Positions 35,656 to 44,417 of a stretch of 64,000 bases of DNA are shown piece by piece. The DNA is from Pseudoalteromonas aliena SW19 (lineage in GTDB: Bacteria > Pseudomonadota > Gammaproteobacteria > Enterobacterales > Alteromonadaceae): NCBI RefSeq assembly GCF_014905615.1, contig NZ_AQGU01000028.1, positions 207,775 to 271,774 of the forward strand. The letters run 5' to 3'. Made by a program: the position numbers and the translations under genes. The notes beneath the pieces are model-generated. The model searched no databases. It was not told the DNA's origin and saw only the letters and a list, made by a program, of their open reading frames with translations. Position 1 is the first letter of the stretch. Every line of letters starts with the position of its first letter.

Positions 35656-36195
35656 ATGCAAGAAACTATTTTAGAAAGCGCATCGTTCGATTCTAAGGTA
35701 AAGCAGTACTGGATGGTTACAGCAGTGCTATTTAGTTGCCTAGTACTGGTTACTATTCCGTTGATACCATTAATTTTACTTATTGTATGGCTGGTGGCAG
35801 GGCGAATTTTAGCGGCTATGTCGGCTGAGTTACTGCCACAAAAGCTAGTAGTTAAACGTGGGGTATTATTTAAAGAGGAAAAGTCGATACCGCTTGAGAA
35901 AATCACTGATGTTGGATTAAGCCAAGGCCCGCTTATGCGCTTTTTTGGGTTATATCGGTTAAGTTTTGAAACAGCAGGGCAATCAGGCCACGGTGCTTTA
36001 GTCTCTTTATTGGGGGTTGTAAATGCGGGTGAATTTAGAGAAGCCATATTGACTCAAAAAGATAACCTAAACGAACAATATCCTGTTGCAGATGAGCTTG
36101 CAGAAGATCACCTTAACCAAGCGCTATTAGCGCGCTTAGTTGAGGTGGTTGAACGTATTGATACACGTTTAGCAGCGCTTGAGAAACAGCGTTAA
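35656..36195 (+). CDS. PH (bPH2) domain membrane protein
   Basis: 179 residues from ATG 35656 (MQETILES); the frame is open 23 codons further up, and no clear ribosome binding site decides the start. Two transmembrane helices (about 20-50, VLFSCLVLVTIPLIPLILLIVWLV), then a bacterial PH-like domain of the YdbS/YdbT type: LVVKRGVLFKEEKSIPLEKITDVGLSQ, with RFFGLYRLSFETAGQS. The family is often linked to envelope or toxin tolerance. The C-terminal helix ends in TRLAALEKQR. Start confidence is low. Confidence 0.75.
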   Translation: MQETILESASFDSKVKQYWMVTAVLFSCLVLVTIPLIPLILLIVWLVAGRILAAMSAELLPQKLVVKRGVLFKEEKSIPLEKITDVGLSQGPLMRFFGLYRLSFETAGQSGHGALVSLLGVVNAGEFREAILTQKDNLNEQYPVADELAEDHLNQALLARLVEVVERIDTRLAALEKQR

Positions 36196-36202
36196 CTAAG
36201 AA

Positions 36203-36270
36203 ACTCTCTGGCTAGAGAAAAAATAAACATCATAATGATTCAACGTGTTAGTAAGCTCTTTAGCCAGAGT
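36203..36270. repeat. Small inverted-repeat element between convergent genes
   Basis: Ends CTCTGGCTAGAG (36206-36217) and CTCTTTAGCCAGAG (36256-36269) are inverted copies. The interior AATCATTATGAT and TTTTTTCTCTAGCCAGAG (read on the minus strand) match the 56-base insert of copy D near 63340-63396 and the left part of copy B. Placed between the PH-domain gene and phoD, it may also end both transcripts. Confidence 0.6.
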
Positions 36271-36275
36271 ACAGA

Positions 36276-38060
36276 TTATACGGTTAGTAGCTGAGGTTGG
36301 CCTGCTAGCATAATGAACCCTTTTTTACGCTCTTCAAGCATTTGGTAATCAGCCGCTTTAATAGTGCTTACATAGTTCCACTGAGCGTTTGCCTGCTCTT
36401 TAGTAAATGTTACGGTGAGGTAACCACGATTAACTAAGTTGTTGTAAGCGAGATCGTTTACTAACAGTGCAATGACTTGCTCAATTTGTGCAACTGTTTG
36501 CGCATCTTGAGTTGTCAGCGCTAAGTACTCTTCTAGGCCAGGTGAAGATACTGACGCTGTTGCAAATTCAACACCTGCGTTTTTTGATGCCGCAATAGGG
36601 TTATTTGTATCTGTTTTTAGCTGTCCAGCCCAAGCATTATGAGTATCGCCCGCTAAGACAACGAGATTTTTTTGTGCAGCAACCGCTGTACCTAGTAGCA
36701 CTTCTCTCTCATAAGCATAACCATCCCAAGCGTCTAAATTGTATGGTACAGTTGTTTCTACACGAGCAAGCTCAGCTGGAGTAACGGTTGGATCACCTTT
36801 AAGTACTCGGATTTTGATTTGCGCTAACTCAGCAAAGAGTATATTTGCTTGAGCAAGCATTGCACGTGGATCACCACCGCTGGCTTGTGTAGTTTGTAAG
36901 CTTGATAAAAGCAGCATAACTTCAATAGGTAAATGCATTTTAGTCATAAGCACTTGTTGGCCAAGTACTTGCCAGCGATTATCTGAAGTTTTAATGCCAT
37001 CGGTTAGCCAAGTTAGCTGCTCACTACCAAGTAAAGCACGATCGTCTGCACCAAGCGCATTAACGAACTCACCTTGTCCTGTTGCAGTGCTTAACTCAAA
37101 GTCAGCATAATCGAGTGGTTTATCGCGGGCTAGCATGCGCGTATCTAACATGTATAGAGAAACTAAATTGCCAAACTCAAAACGTCTATAAATACGCTCT
37201 TTGTCGGCTACATTACGAATAGGCATCCATTCGAAATAAGCTTGCAGTGCTTGTAATTTACGTTCGCTAAAGTCGCCTTCATCACTGTTATGATTTTGAG
37301 CTCCGTCGCGCCAAGTATCATTTGCAACTTCGTGATCGTCCCATACTGTGATAAATGCGCAGTGACTATGCGCAGCCTGTAAATTGCCGTCAAGTCGATA
37401 ATTTGCATAGCGTTTACGATAATCGCTAAGGGTGATTATTTCACCTTGGTTATCTTCTGGAAGCAGTCGGCCAAGTTTTGCAGCATCTTCAGTGGCATAT
37501 CCATCGTTACCATATTCATAAATGTAATCACCTAAATGTATTACTGCATCCAAATCAGGTTGTTTCGCTATTTCGCCATACACATGAAAGTAACCAGCAG
37601 GATAATTAGCACACGAAACAACAGCTAGTTTCACTTTATCTATATCACCTATAGGTAAGGTTTTACCTTGCCCGACTGGTGACGTTTTACCATGTGCATT
37701 AAAGCGATAATAGTATGCAGTGTTAGGACGTAACCCTTGCAAATCTACTTTAAGTGTAAAATCTGTGGCATTACTGATTTGCGCTTCACCATCGTGGCTA
37801 ATGGTAGTGAATTGCGGATCAAGCGCTACTTGCCATTGAACTTTTAGGCTATCAGTTGTTGTATCTTTTGGTGTTACTCTAGTCCAAATGATTAAACTAT
37901 CATTGAGTGGATCTCCACTCGCTACACCATGATCGAAGCTCACCGGAATATGAACATCGCCATTGTCATCAAATGCGCAGCCAGTAAGGCCAAAAGATAA
38001 AACAGCAGCGCCAAAACCCGCTGCTGACGCCTTTAAAAAAGTTCTTCGTGTAAACGACAT
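36276..38060 (-). CDS. PhoD-like alkaline phosphatase/phosphodiesterase, Tat-exported
   Basis: 594 residues. Twin-arginine signal TRRTFLKASAAG (Arg5-Arg6) with lipobox LTGC (Cys28), so it is probably a folded, lipid-anchored enzyme. Fe/Ca-site motifs of the PhoD family are in order: ASGDPLNDSLIIWTRVTP, VVSCANYPAGYFHVY, DAVIHLGDYIYEYG, FITVWDDHEVANDTW and VLAGDTHNAWA. It releases phosphate from organic esters outside the cytoplasm. No Pho-box could be confirmed. It stands alone. Confidence 0.93.
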   Translation of the reverse strand: MSFTRRTFLKASAAGFGAAVLSFGLTGCAFDDNGDVHIPVSFDHGVASGDPLNDSLIIWTRVTPKDTTTDSLKVQWQVALDPQFTTISHDGEAQISNATDFTLKVDLQGLRPNTAYYYRFNAHGKTSPVGQGKTLPIGDIDKVKLAVVSCANYPAGYFHVYGEIAKQPDLDAVIHLGDYIYEYGNDGYATEDAAKLGRLLPEDNQGEIITLSDYRKRYANYRLDGNLQAAHSHCAFITVWDDHEVANDTWRDGAQNHNSDEGDFSERKLQALQAYFEWMPIRNVADKERIYRRFEFGNLVSLYMLDTRMLARDKPLDYADFELSTATGQGEFVNALGADDRALLGSEQLTWLTDGIKTSDNRWQVLGQQVLMTKMHLPIEVMLLLSSLQTTQASGGDPRAMLAQANILFAELAQIKIRVLKGDPTVTPAELARVETTVPYNLDAWDGYAYEREVLLGTAVAAQKNLVVLAGDTHNAWAGQLKTDTNNPIAASKNAGVEFATASVSSPGLEEYLALTTQDAQTVAQIEQVIALLVNDLAYNNLVNRGYLTVTFTKEQANAQWNYVSTIKAADYQMLEERKKGFIMLAGQPQLLTV

Positions 38061-38123
38061 TAGTTGTACCTGTTTAATCTAAAACTAATGAGTCTACCTT
38101 ATTTTTGTTACGTTTATGTAACA

Positions 38124-38468
38124 TTATAGGGTGTTAAGTATCTTTTTTATTTCACATGTAATAACAGTGACATCTTTGTAACCAATGCGGGTAAGTGCTT
38201 CTGCAGCTAATGTTGCTCGTGCAGCGCTAGCGCAATGTAAGTAGATTGGACGTGTCGCGTCTTTTTCTATTTCCATTAATTTCATTTCAAGCAATCCACG
38301 TGGGATGTTTATTGCTCCAACAGCCGCTTTTATTGCATGCTCAGCGGGCTCTCGTACATCAATAAGTAAACCTTTATTTTGTTCAAGCTCTTGTTTTGCT
38401 TGCTCTGCGTCAATACGGCGTTGGTTAGGTGTGATAGTTTTTAGTAAATCAGGGATTGAAGTAAGCAT
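38124..38468 (-). CDS. Rhodanese-like sulfurtransferase
   Basis: 114 residues, one rhodanese domain: LLIDVREPAEHAIKAAVGAINIPRG, and the active loop with Cys79 in YLHCASAARATLAA. The single-domain form accepts or moves persulfide sulfur. It is six bases downstream of the DUF2892 gene and faces a BigR/YgaV-type regulator. In E. coli YgaP the rhodanese and DUF2892 membrane parts are one protein; here they are split into two genes. Confidence 0.9.
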   Translation of the reverse strand: MLTSIPDLLKTITPNQRRIDAEQAKQELEQNKGLLIDVREPAEHAIKAAVGAINIPRGLLEMKLMEIEKDATRPIYLHCASAARATLAAEALTRIGYKDVTVITCEIKKILNTL

Positions 38469-38473
38469 GAATT

Positions 38474-38662
38474 TTATTCCTTAACATTAAGTTTGCGTAG
38501 TAGTGCGATAGCTGGACACCAATCGCTAAAAGCGGACTGCACTAAATTCAGTGCAATAAAAATAGTTAACCATATCCAACGAGGATCAACAAAGGTTTGT
38601 AGTAATACAGATACAATAATCATGATGCCTGCAATTAAACGCAGTAAATTATTTAGCTTCAT
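38474..38662 (-). CDS. DUF2892 small membrane protein (YgaP membrane-part homolog)
   Basis: 62 residues with two transmembrane helices (about 8-24 and 28-45) and the family ending FSDWCPAIALLRKL. It corresponds to the membrane segment of YgaP. It is probably the first gene of the minus-strand unit with the rhodanese gene and diverges from the arsR-type gene across a 124-base control region. Confidence 0.88.
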   Translation of the reverse strand: MKLNNLLRLIAGIMIIVSVLLQTFVDPRWIWLTIFIALNLVQSAFSDWCPAIALLRKLNVKE

Positions 38663-38708
38663 TTTAGTTTCTATTTTTAATATTTCATTTACTATATTCG
38701 ATCTTTCT

Positions 38709-38728
38709 ATATTAGTAAATTCTAATAT
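38709..38728. promoter_or_regulatory. Probable BigR-type operator in the divergent control region
   Basis: Palindrome ATATTAG-N6-CTAATAT in the AT-rich gap between the DUF2892 gene and the ArsR-type gene. The position and AT-rich dyad fit the operators of BigR/YgaV repressors, which control both directions. Binding is inferred. Confidence 0.55.
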
Positions 38729-38786
38729 TAGACATTTATAATGTATCTATTTATACTTCACTTACTTTTTATAATAAGAGCGCGCT

Positions 38787-39089
38787 ATGAATATAGATTT
38801 TACCGCAATGGCAGGCAACGTAGCCGAAGCTGAACAGCTATTAAAGATTTTGGCTAATAAAAATCGTTTAATGATTTTATGTTCACTCCAAGATACAGAA
38901 ATGAGTGTTTCGCAACTAAACGAAGCAGTTCCTTTGGCACAATCTGCACTTTCTCAGCATTTAGCTGCACTGCGAAAAGCGAATGTTGTGGCTACACGTC
39001 GCGAAAGCCAAACTATTTACTACCGTGTGATTGACGATAATGCCGTGCAATTACTGAGCACGCTATACAGTTTATTCTGTAAAGGTTAA
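38787..39089 (+). CDS. ArsR-family sulfide/persulfide-responsive repressor (BigR/YgaV type)
   Basis: 100 residues, winged helix with recognition region LAQSALSQHLAALRKANVVATRRE and wing TIYYRV. Cys32 (ILCSLQD) and Cys98 (LFCKG) are 66 residues apart, the same spacing as the redox pair of BigR (Cys42/Cys108), which forms a disulfide or polysulfide bridge when reactive sulfur rises and so releases DNA. Metal-site residues of classical ArsR are absent. It faces the DUF2892/rhodanese unit and is followed directly by the RND pump, so it probably controls both. Confidence 0.88.
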   Translation: MNIDFTAMAGNVAEAEQLLKILANKNRLMILCSLQDTEMSVSQLNEAVPLAQSALSQHLAALRKANVVATRRESQTIYYRVIDDNAVQLLSTLYSLFCKG

Positions 39090-39094
39090 TGTTT

Positions 39095-42000
39095 ATGAGT
39101 ACGATTGATAACGCAGTAAAAAGTAGCCTTAATGGCCGTATTCCTATCATTATTTTTGTGTTATCTATCTTGCTTGGTCTATTTTCGCTAAAACAAACTC
39201 CGCGAGAAGAAGAACCGCAAATTGTAGTGCCTATGCTCGATATCTACGTATCGACTCCAAATATAGAGGCTCCAGAAGTTGCTCGGCTAGTCACGCAACC
39301 ACTTGAAAAGTTATTAGCCCAATTACGTGGCGTAAAACATATTTACTCAACTACACAAACTGATGGTGTAGTAGTGACACTGCGCTTTGAAGTGGGCCAC
39401 AATCGTGAACAAGCCATACTTGATACTTATGCAAAGCTTTACAGTTACGAGCACACGATGGCGTCGGTTATTAGTCATTGGCAAGTACGGCCAATTGAGG
39501 TAAACGATGTTCCTATTGTTATGTTGGGGCTGTACAGTAAAGATCCAAAGCTTTATAGCGATTATGAATTAACTCGTTTTGCGAATGAGATTGCCAATAA
39601 TCTACAGCGCATCGAACACACCAGTGAAGTAAAGGTCATTGCAGGGCGGGAGCGCGTTTTAACTATTAACCTAAATGCCAGTGCATTGGCCGCTCATCAA
39701 ACAACATTGAGCGATGTATATTATGCTCTGAGTGTATCTAATCAGCTTGTTCGAGTTGGAAGTATCGTTAATTCGCAGCAGCAAATAATACTTCAAGCGG
39801 GTGATGTACTTAGAAATAAATCAGCTATTGAGCAACTCATAGTTAATGTTGTGAACGCAAAGAGCGTATACATTACTGATGTGGCAACAGTAATAGATGG
39901 ACCCGCAGAGCCTCATAGCTATCAATGGTTAGCGCAATCACATTCACAGCAAAGCTTGCCAATGGTGACACTAAGCATTGCTAAACAAGGTGGCGCTAAT
40001 GCCGTCACACTTGCTAATGATGTCCACACTGTAATGAGTGCACTTAAAAATTCATTATTGCCCAAGGAGATTGATTACACCGTACTACGAGATTACGGAC
40101 AAACGGCTGACGAAAAAGTAAACAATTTAACTTCTAGCTTAGTGTTTGCTGTATTTACGGTGGTGATATTTGTTGGTGTATTTTTAGGTTGGCGAGCTGC
40201 AGTTGTGGTTGGGTTGGCAGTGCCAATTTGCTACGGAATAACACTTACACTAGATTTTGCATTTGGTTACAGCATTAATCGCGTTACGTTATTTGCACTG
40301 ATACTCTCGCTTGGCTTGCTGGTGGATGACCCTATTACCGGTATTGATAATATTAGCCGCTCTTTAAACAAAAAAGGAGATAAAAAGCAGCAAGTTGTAA
40401 GTGCAATGAGTGAGATCCGTACTGCATTAATAATGTCGACTTTGACAATTATGGTTGCGTTTATTCCGCTAGCATTTATTACCGGCATGATGGGGCCATA
40501 CATGGCGCCTATGGCATTTAATGTGCCCGTAAGCGTTATGGTTTCCACCTTAGTTGCTTTTTTTGTAACGCCATGGCTTGCTATGAAGTTGTTAAAACCG
40601 AGTTACAACGCGCCTCAAGCAACAAATAAAATAGGTATGTATGAGCGCATACTTACCCCATTATTACTCTCTAAAGCACGTGCAAAATGGATACTTTGGA
40701 TAACTCTAATTTTATTTGTGTTTAGTGCTATGTTACCCGTTTTACGATTAGTACCTCTGAAGCTCTTGCCATTTGATAATAAAAACGAGATACAAATACT
40801 AATAGATATGCCAGAAGGCACAAATTTAGAACAAACCGCAGTATTAACTCGCAAAGTACAGGCACTTACATGGCAACTTAATGAAGTAAGCGAAGTTGCA
40901 GCTTATGTTGGTCAGCCTTCCAGTATGGATTTTAATGCCATGGTACGAGGTTATTACCGCCGAGAGGCCAGTAACTTAGCTGAGCTAAGAGTGTTGCTGC
41001 TTGATAAAGGTGAGCGTGAACAGCAATCTCATGGGGTAGTAATGCGTTTGCGTGAACAGCTCGCACCTCTTTCTACACAAGGTATAAACATAAAAGTAGT
41101 TGAAGTGCCGCCAGGGCCGCCCGTTTTAAGTACGTTAGTCGCTGAGGTTTATAGCGATCCCTTTGTGGATGATCAAACTCATTACTTAGCAGCTCAACAC
41201 GTGGCTCAGCGTTTAAAACAAGAGCCGCATGTTGTCGAAGTTGATACATCATTAGCCGAATCGTCGCCCCTTCAGCGTTTTATTACTGATAAGGGTAAGG
41301 CGGCCTTATCGGCAATATCTACACAAGACATAACTCAAGCTTTGCAAATTGCAGCTCAAGGTATGGACGTTGGTACGATGTATTTAGAGGGGGAAACACA
41401 GCCTGTGGCAATTCATTTACAGCTTCCCTTTGATGAACGCAATCAGTTGTCTCAATTACTCGCACTGCAAATAAGAGGTGATAGAGAGCTTGCCAAAAGC
41501 AGTAGCGAATTTGGTTTAATAAGCTCACCGCGCCCATTAGTCGCGCTTTCAGAGGTAGGTGAGTTTATTGATTTAAACGTCGCTAAGCCTATAACCCGAA
41601 AAGATCTGCGTAATGTGATTTATGTAACGGCTGAGCTAAATGGTCGTACGCCCGCTGCGGTTATTGCCGATATAAATAGTGATTTAGCGGTAAATAATAA
41701 CGACTTTATTCAAACAAATTGGCTTAATAGGCACTTTTTTAATAACGGCGGCACGGCTGCTTGGCAATTACCGCAAGGTACATATGTGACGTTTAGCGGG
41801 GAGGGCGAGTGGCGTATCACTATTGATGTATTTAGAGATATGGGGATTGCCTTTGCCTTTGCATTGAGTGCTATTTTTATAATTTTACGAATACAAACCC
41901 AATCGGTAAGTTTGTCGCTCATTATTATGTCGGCTATTCCCTTAACAGTAATAGGTATAATGCCTGGGTTTTGGCTATTAAACCAATTTGGTGAGCGCAC

Positions 42001-42367
42001 TATTGCAGGAGCGCCAGAGCCGGTGCTATTTACTGCTACCGCAATGATAGGAATGATTGCATTAGCGGGCATAGTAGTGCGTAACTCGCTTATTTTAGTT
42101 GAGTTTATAAATCAAGCTCGCGCACAAGGGATGGTAATCAAGGATGCATTAATTGCCGCTGGTACACATCGTATGCGGCCAGTTTTATTAACGGCAGGTA
42201 CTACCCTATTAGGTAATTTGGTGATTACACTCGACCCTGTTTTTAGTGGGTTAGCAATAGCGATTATTTTTGGCATTGTGGCTTCTACATTATTTTCGCT
42301 TTTTGTAGTACCGCTTGTTTATTATTTAGTGTTTGCACACACAGAGGAAAATACACATGCAAGGTAA
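39095..42367 (+). CDS. RND efflux pump inner-membrane permease
   Basis: 1090 residues from ATG 39095, with AAAGG nine bases upstream; an ATG two codons earlier overlaps the stop of the repressor gene. AcrB-type layout: twelve transmembrane helices, two large periplasmic loops, proton-relay aspartates Asp411-Asp412 in GLLVDDPITGIDN and the second-half MIALAGIVVRNSLILVEF. The closest style is the Hae1-like pumps annotated as 'efflux RND permease' without MexB-type drug-pocket signature. It directly follows the BigR-type gene and overlaps its adaptor gene. The substrate is unknown. Confidence 0.93.
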   Translation: MSTIDNAVKSSLNGRIPIIIFVLSILLGLFSLKQTPREEEPQIVVPMLDIYVSTPNIEAPEVARLVTQPLEKLLAQLRGVKHIYSTTQTDGVVVTLRFEVGHNREQAILDTYAKLYSYEHTMASVISHWQVRPIEVNDVPIVMLGLYSKDPKLYSDYELTRFANEIANNLQRIEHTSEVKVIAGRERVLTINLNASALAAHQTTLSDVYYALSVSNQLVRVGSIVNSQQQIILQAGDVLRNKSAIEQLIVNVVNAKSVYITDVATVIDGPAEPHSYQWLAQSHSQQSLPMVTLSIAKQGGANAVTLANDVHTVMSALKNSLLPKEIDYTVLRDYGQTADEKVNNLTSSLVFAVFTVVIFVGVFLGWRAAVVVGLAVPICYGITLTLDFAFGYSINRVTLFALILSLGLLVDDPITGIDNISRSLNKKGDKKQQVVSAMSEIRTALIMSTLTIMVAFIPLAFITGMMGPYMAPMAFNVPVSVMVSTLVAFFVTPWLAMKLLKPSYNAPQATNKIGMYERILTPLLLSKARAKWILWITLILFVFSAMLPVLRLVPLKLLPFDNKNEIQILIDMPEGTNLEQTAVLTRKVQALTWQLNEVSEVAAYVGQPSSMDFNAMVRGYYRREASNLAELRVLLLDKGEREQQSHGVVMRLREQLAPLSTQGINIKVVEVPPGPPVLSTLVAEVYSDPFVDDQTHYLAAQHVAQRLKQEPHVVEVDTSLAESSPLQRFITDKGKAALSAISTQDITQALQIAAQGMDVGTMYLEGETQPVAIHLQLPFDERNQLSQLLALQIRGDRELAKSSSEFGLISSPRPLVALSEVGEFIDLNVAKPITRKDLRNVIYVTAELNGRTPAAVIADINSDLAVNNNDFIQTNWLNRHFFNNGGTAAWQLPQGTYVTFSGEGEWRITIDVFRDMGIAFAFALSAIFIILRIQTQSVSLSLIIMSAIPLTVIGIMPGFWLLNQFGERTIAGAPEPVLFTATAMIGMIALAGIVVRNSLILVEFINQARAQGMVIKDALIAAGTHRMRPVLLTAGTTLLGNLVITLDPVFSGLAIAIIFGIVASTLFSLFVVPLVYYLVFAHTEENTHAR

Positions 42368-43427
42368 ATCAAAACTTTTAGGCACATTAGCTGCCTTACT
42401 AGTGGTAATTATTGCTGTGTTATATATGGCGGGTAGCTTTTCACAAAAGCAAAGTACAGGTTTAAAGCAAAATAATATAGCGGATTACAGTGGTAATGTA
42501 CTCACTATTTCATTGCAACCAATAGCAAAAGTAGAAAAAGTACCTGGAAGCGTTATCGCCAAACAAAACACACAAATATCATCACGTATCATGGCGCAAA
42601 TAGAGACGTTAAACGTACGCGCGGGCGATAAAGTAATAAAAGGAGATGTGCTTATCACTTTGCAAAAAGACGATATAACAGCTCAAGTAGCGCAAAGTAC
42701 TGCACAAATAAATGCAATTAAGGCATCACTCAATCAAGCCAATAAACAGCTAATACGTATGAAAGAGCTAAGTAATAAGCATTTAGTGTCAGTAAGTGAG
42801 TTGGACGATGCACAAGCTAAGTTTGATAATTTAACGGCAAGTTTTTCGGTGGCTGAGCAGCAGCAAGCTCAAGCAAAAATAGCCCTTAGTTTTACCTCTA
42901 TTACTGCGCCCATTTCAGGTGTCGTTGTTGAGCGTTTAGTGGAACCAGGTGACACCGTAATACCTGGTAATACTTTATTGGCACTTTATAACCCAAAGCA
43001 GTTACAAGTAGAGTTTAATATACGGGAGCGCCAAGCAGTAAAACTAAAAATTGGTGAGCGTTTAAAGGTTATATTCCCTTCATTAAATACACAAAGCGAT
43101 GCAACGGTGAGTGAAATAGTACCTGTAGCAGATAAAGCCGCACGTAGTTTATTAATTAAACTCGACTTTGATTCGCAACTAGGCTTGATGCCAGGCTTAT
43201 ATGCGCAGCTCATATTGCCTCTAAATAAAGCGCAAGGTGTATTAGTACCAATAAGTGCGGTACATAACGTTGGTGAACTTAATATGGTATATATTATTGA
43301 GGATGGACACATACAAAGACGATTTGTTCGTTTAGGCGAGGTTGTGAATGCACAGCAGCATGTTGTTGCAGGGTTAAACCCTGACGACATAATTGCTATT
43401 GATTATAACGTTAGCCAGACTAAATAA
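42357..43427 (+). CDS. RND efflux periplasmic adaptor (membrane-fusion protein)
   Basis: 356 residues from ATG 42357, which has AGAGGAAA upstream and overlaps the pump gene by 11 bases. N-terminal anchor (about 7-22), lipoyl/barrel-sandwich halves (SRIMAQIETLNVRAGDKVIKG and SFTSITAPISGVVVERLVEPG), helical hairpin (about 110-165) and C-terminal beta-barrel. The adaptor-last order and translational coupling show it works with this pump. No TolC-type gene is adjacent. The stop TAA (43425-43427) is the first triplet of repeat copy C. Confidence 0.93.
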   Translation: MQGKSKLLGTLAALLVVIIAVLYMAGSFSQKQSTGLKQNNIADYSGNVLTISLQPIAKVEKVPGSVIAKQNTQISSRIMAQIETLNVRAGDKVIKGDVLITLQKDDITAQVAQSTAQINAIKASLNQANKQLIRMKELSNKHLVSVSELDDAQAKFDNLTASFSVAEQQQAQAKIALSFTSITAPISGVVVERLVEPGDTVIPGNTLLALYNPKQLQVEFNIRERQAVKLKIGERLKVIFPSLNTQSDATVSEIVPVADKAARSLLIKLDFDSQLGLMPGLYAQLILPLNKAQGVLVPISAVHNVGELNMVYIIEDGHIQRRFVRLGEVVNAQQHVVAGLNPDDIIAIDYNVSQTK

Positions 43428-43567
43428 CCTGAACTCTGGATAATAAATCTATCTCGAGCAGCTATCTTCAGCGCTAGCTACGTTGAACTTACTTACAATA
43501 GTCCAGCTATTGATGCGTAAATTCGCCTTGTTTTCACTGGAAATATCTTAACCAGAGCTCAGGTTAA
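43425..43567. repeat. Full-length 143-bp palindromic intergenic repeat, copy C
   Basis: Read on the minus strand it matches copy A along its length: AACCTGAGCTCTGGTTAAG end, ACAAGGCGAATTTACGC, CAATAGCTGGACTATTG, GCTAGCGCTGAAGATAGC and AGATAGATTTATTATC. It fills the gap between convergent genes, and its two terminal TTAA tetramers supply the stop codons of both the adaptor gene and the flavoprotein gene. Confidence 0.85.
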
Positions 43568-44241
43568 ATAAAGGTTGCGATCTCATCGATAGATTTTTTA
43601 TCGAGCGCGTGAGCAGGTATGGTTGCATTCTCACTTGGGTAACCTGCAATAAGCAGCATATACGGGCGTTCGTTATCTTTATCTCGGCCACAAATATCGG
43701 TTAGAAAGCTCATTGGCTTTGGCGTATGAGTCAATGTAGCAAGGCCAGCTCTGTGCAGAGCTTGAATTAAAAAGCCGGTAGCAAGGCCAACTGATTCATG
43801 CACGTAGTAATTAGTATTTTTATCATCACTGCTTACGCCGCCCTTTTTTTGACTAAATACCGCAATAAGCCAAGGCGCATATTCCAAATAAGGTTTATTG
43901 GCATCGGTTCCCAGTGGCTTTAATGCCTCTAACCATTCTTCACCTGCTCGTCCTTCATAAAAAGAGCGCTCTAGTTTTTCGGCCGCTTCTCTTATTTGTT
44001 TTTTTATATCAGTGCTGTTTATAGCTACAAAATGCCATGGTTGATGATTTGCACCACTTGGTGCCGTGCCCGCAGCTTTAATGCAGGTTTCAATAATATC
44101 TTTAGGGACAGGGCGATCGCTAAAACTACGAATACTATGGCGGCGTTGGCTGGTTTGTAAAAACTCGTTAGCACGTTTTAGCATTTCATTGTGAGGGTAT
44201 TCTATAAAGTCGTTTAGTGGTTGGCTTTGATGTTTTTGCAT
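43564..44241 (-). CDS. Nitroreductase-fold flavoprotein, iodotyrosine-deiodinase (IYD) type
   Basis: 225 residues. FMN-binding motifs SQRRHSIRSFSDRPVP, TAPSGANHQPWHF and the C-terminal MLLIAGYPSENA. The halotyrosine-binding triad of IYD is present as Glu91, Tyr95 and Lys116 (ERSFYEG ... TDANKPYLEYAPW), with the i, i+4, i+25 spacing known for the family. Members reductively remove halogen from halotyrosines. Ordinary nitroreductases lack this lid. Alone, opposite to the RND operon. The actual substrate is inferred. Confidence 0.85.
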   Translation of the reverse strand: MQKHQSQPLNDFIEYPHNEMLKRANEFLQTSQRRHSIRSFSDRPVPKDIIETCIKAAGTAPSGANHQPWHFVAINSTDIKKQIREAAEKLERSFYEGRAGEEWLEALKPLGTDANKPYLEYAPWLIAVFSQKKGGVSSDDKNTNYYVHESVGLATGFLIQALHRAGLATLTHTPKPMSFLTDICGRDKDNERPYMLLIAGYPSENATIPAHALDKKSIDEIATFI

Positions 44242-44417
44242 GGCTTTTTGCTTCTTATAAATAGTGTGTAGTTTTTATACCGAGTGAATATAGCTCATGC
44301 AAGCCTTATTGGTGTTTATTTTTTGTTACAAACTTCACTGATAAGTAACTAATGTTCCTATTTTTCTTGTGATATAACAGACTAGAAAAAATAATTATTA
44401 AAATCAAAGGAAGTAAA

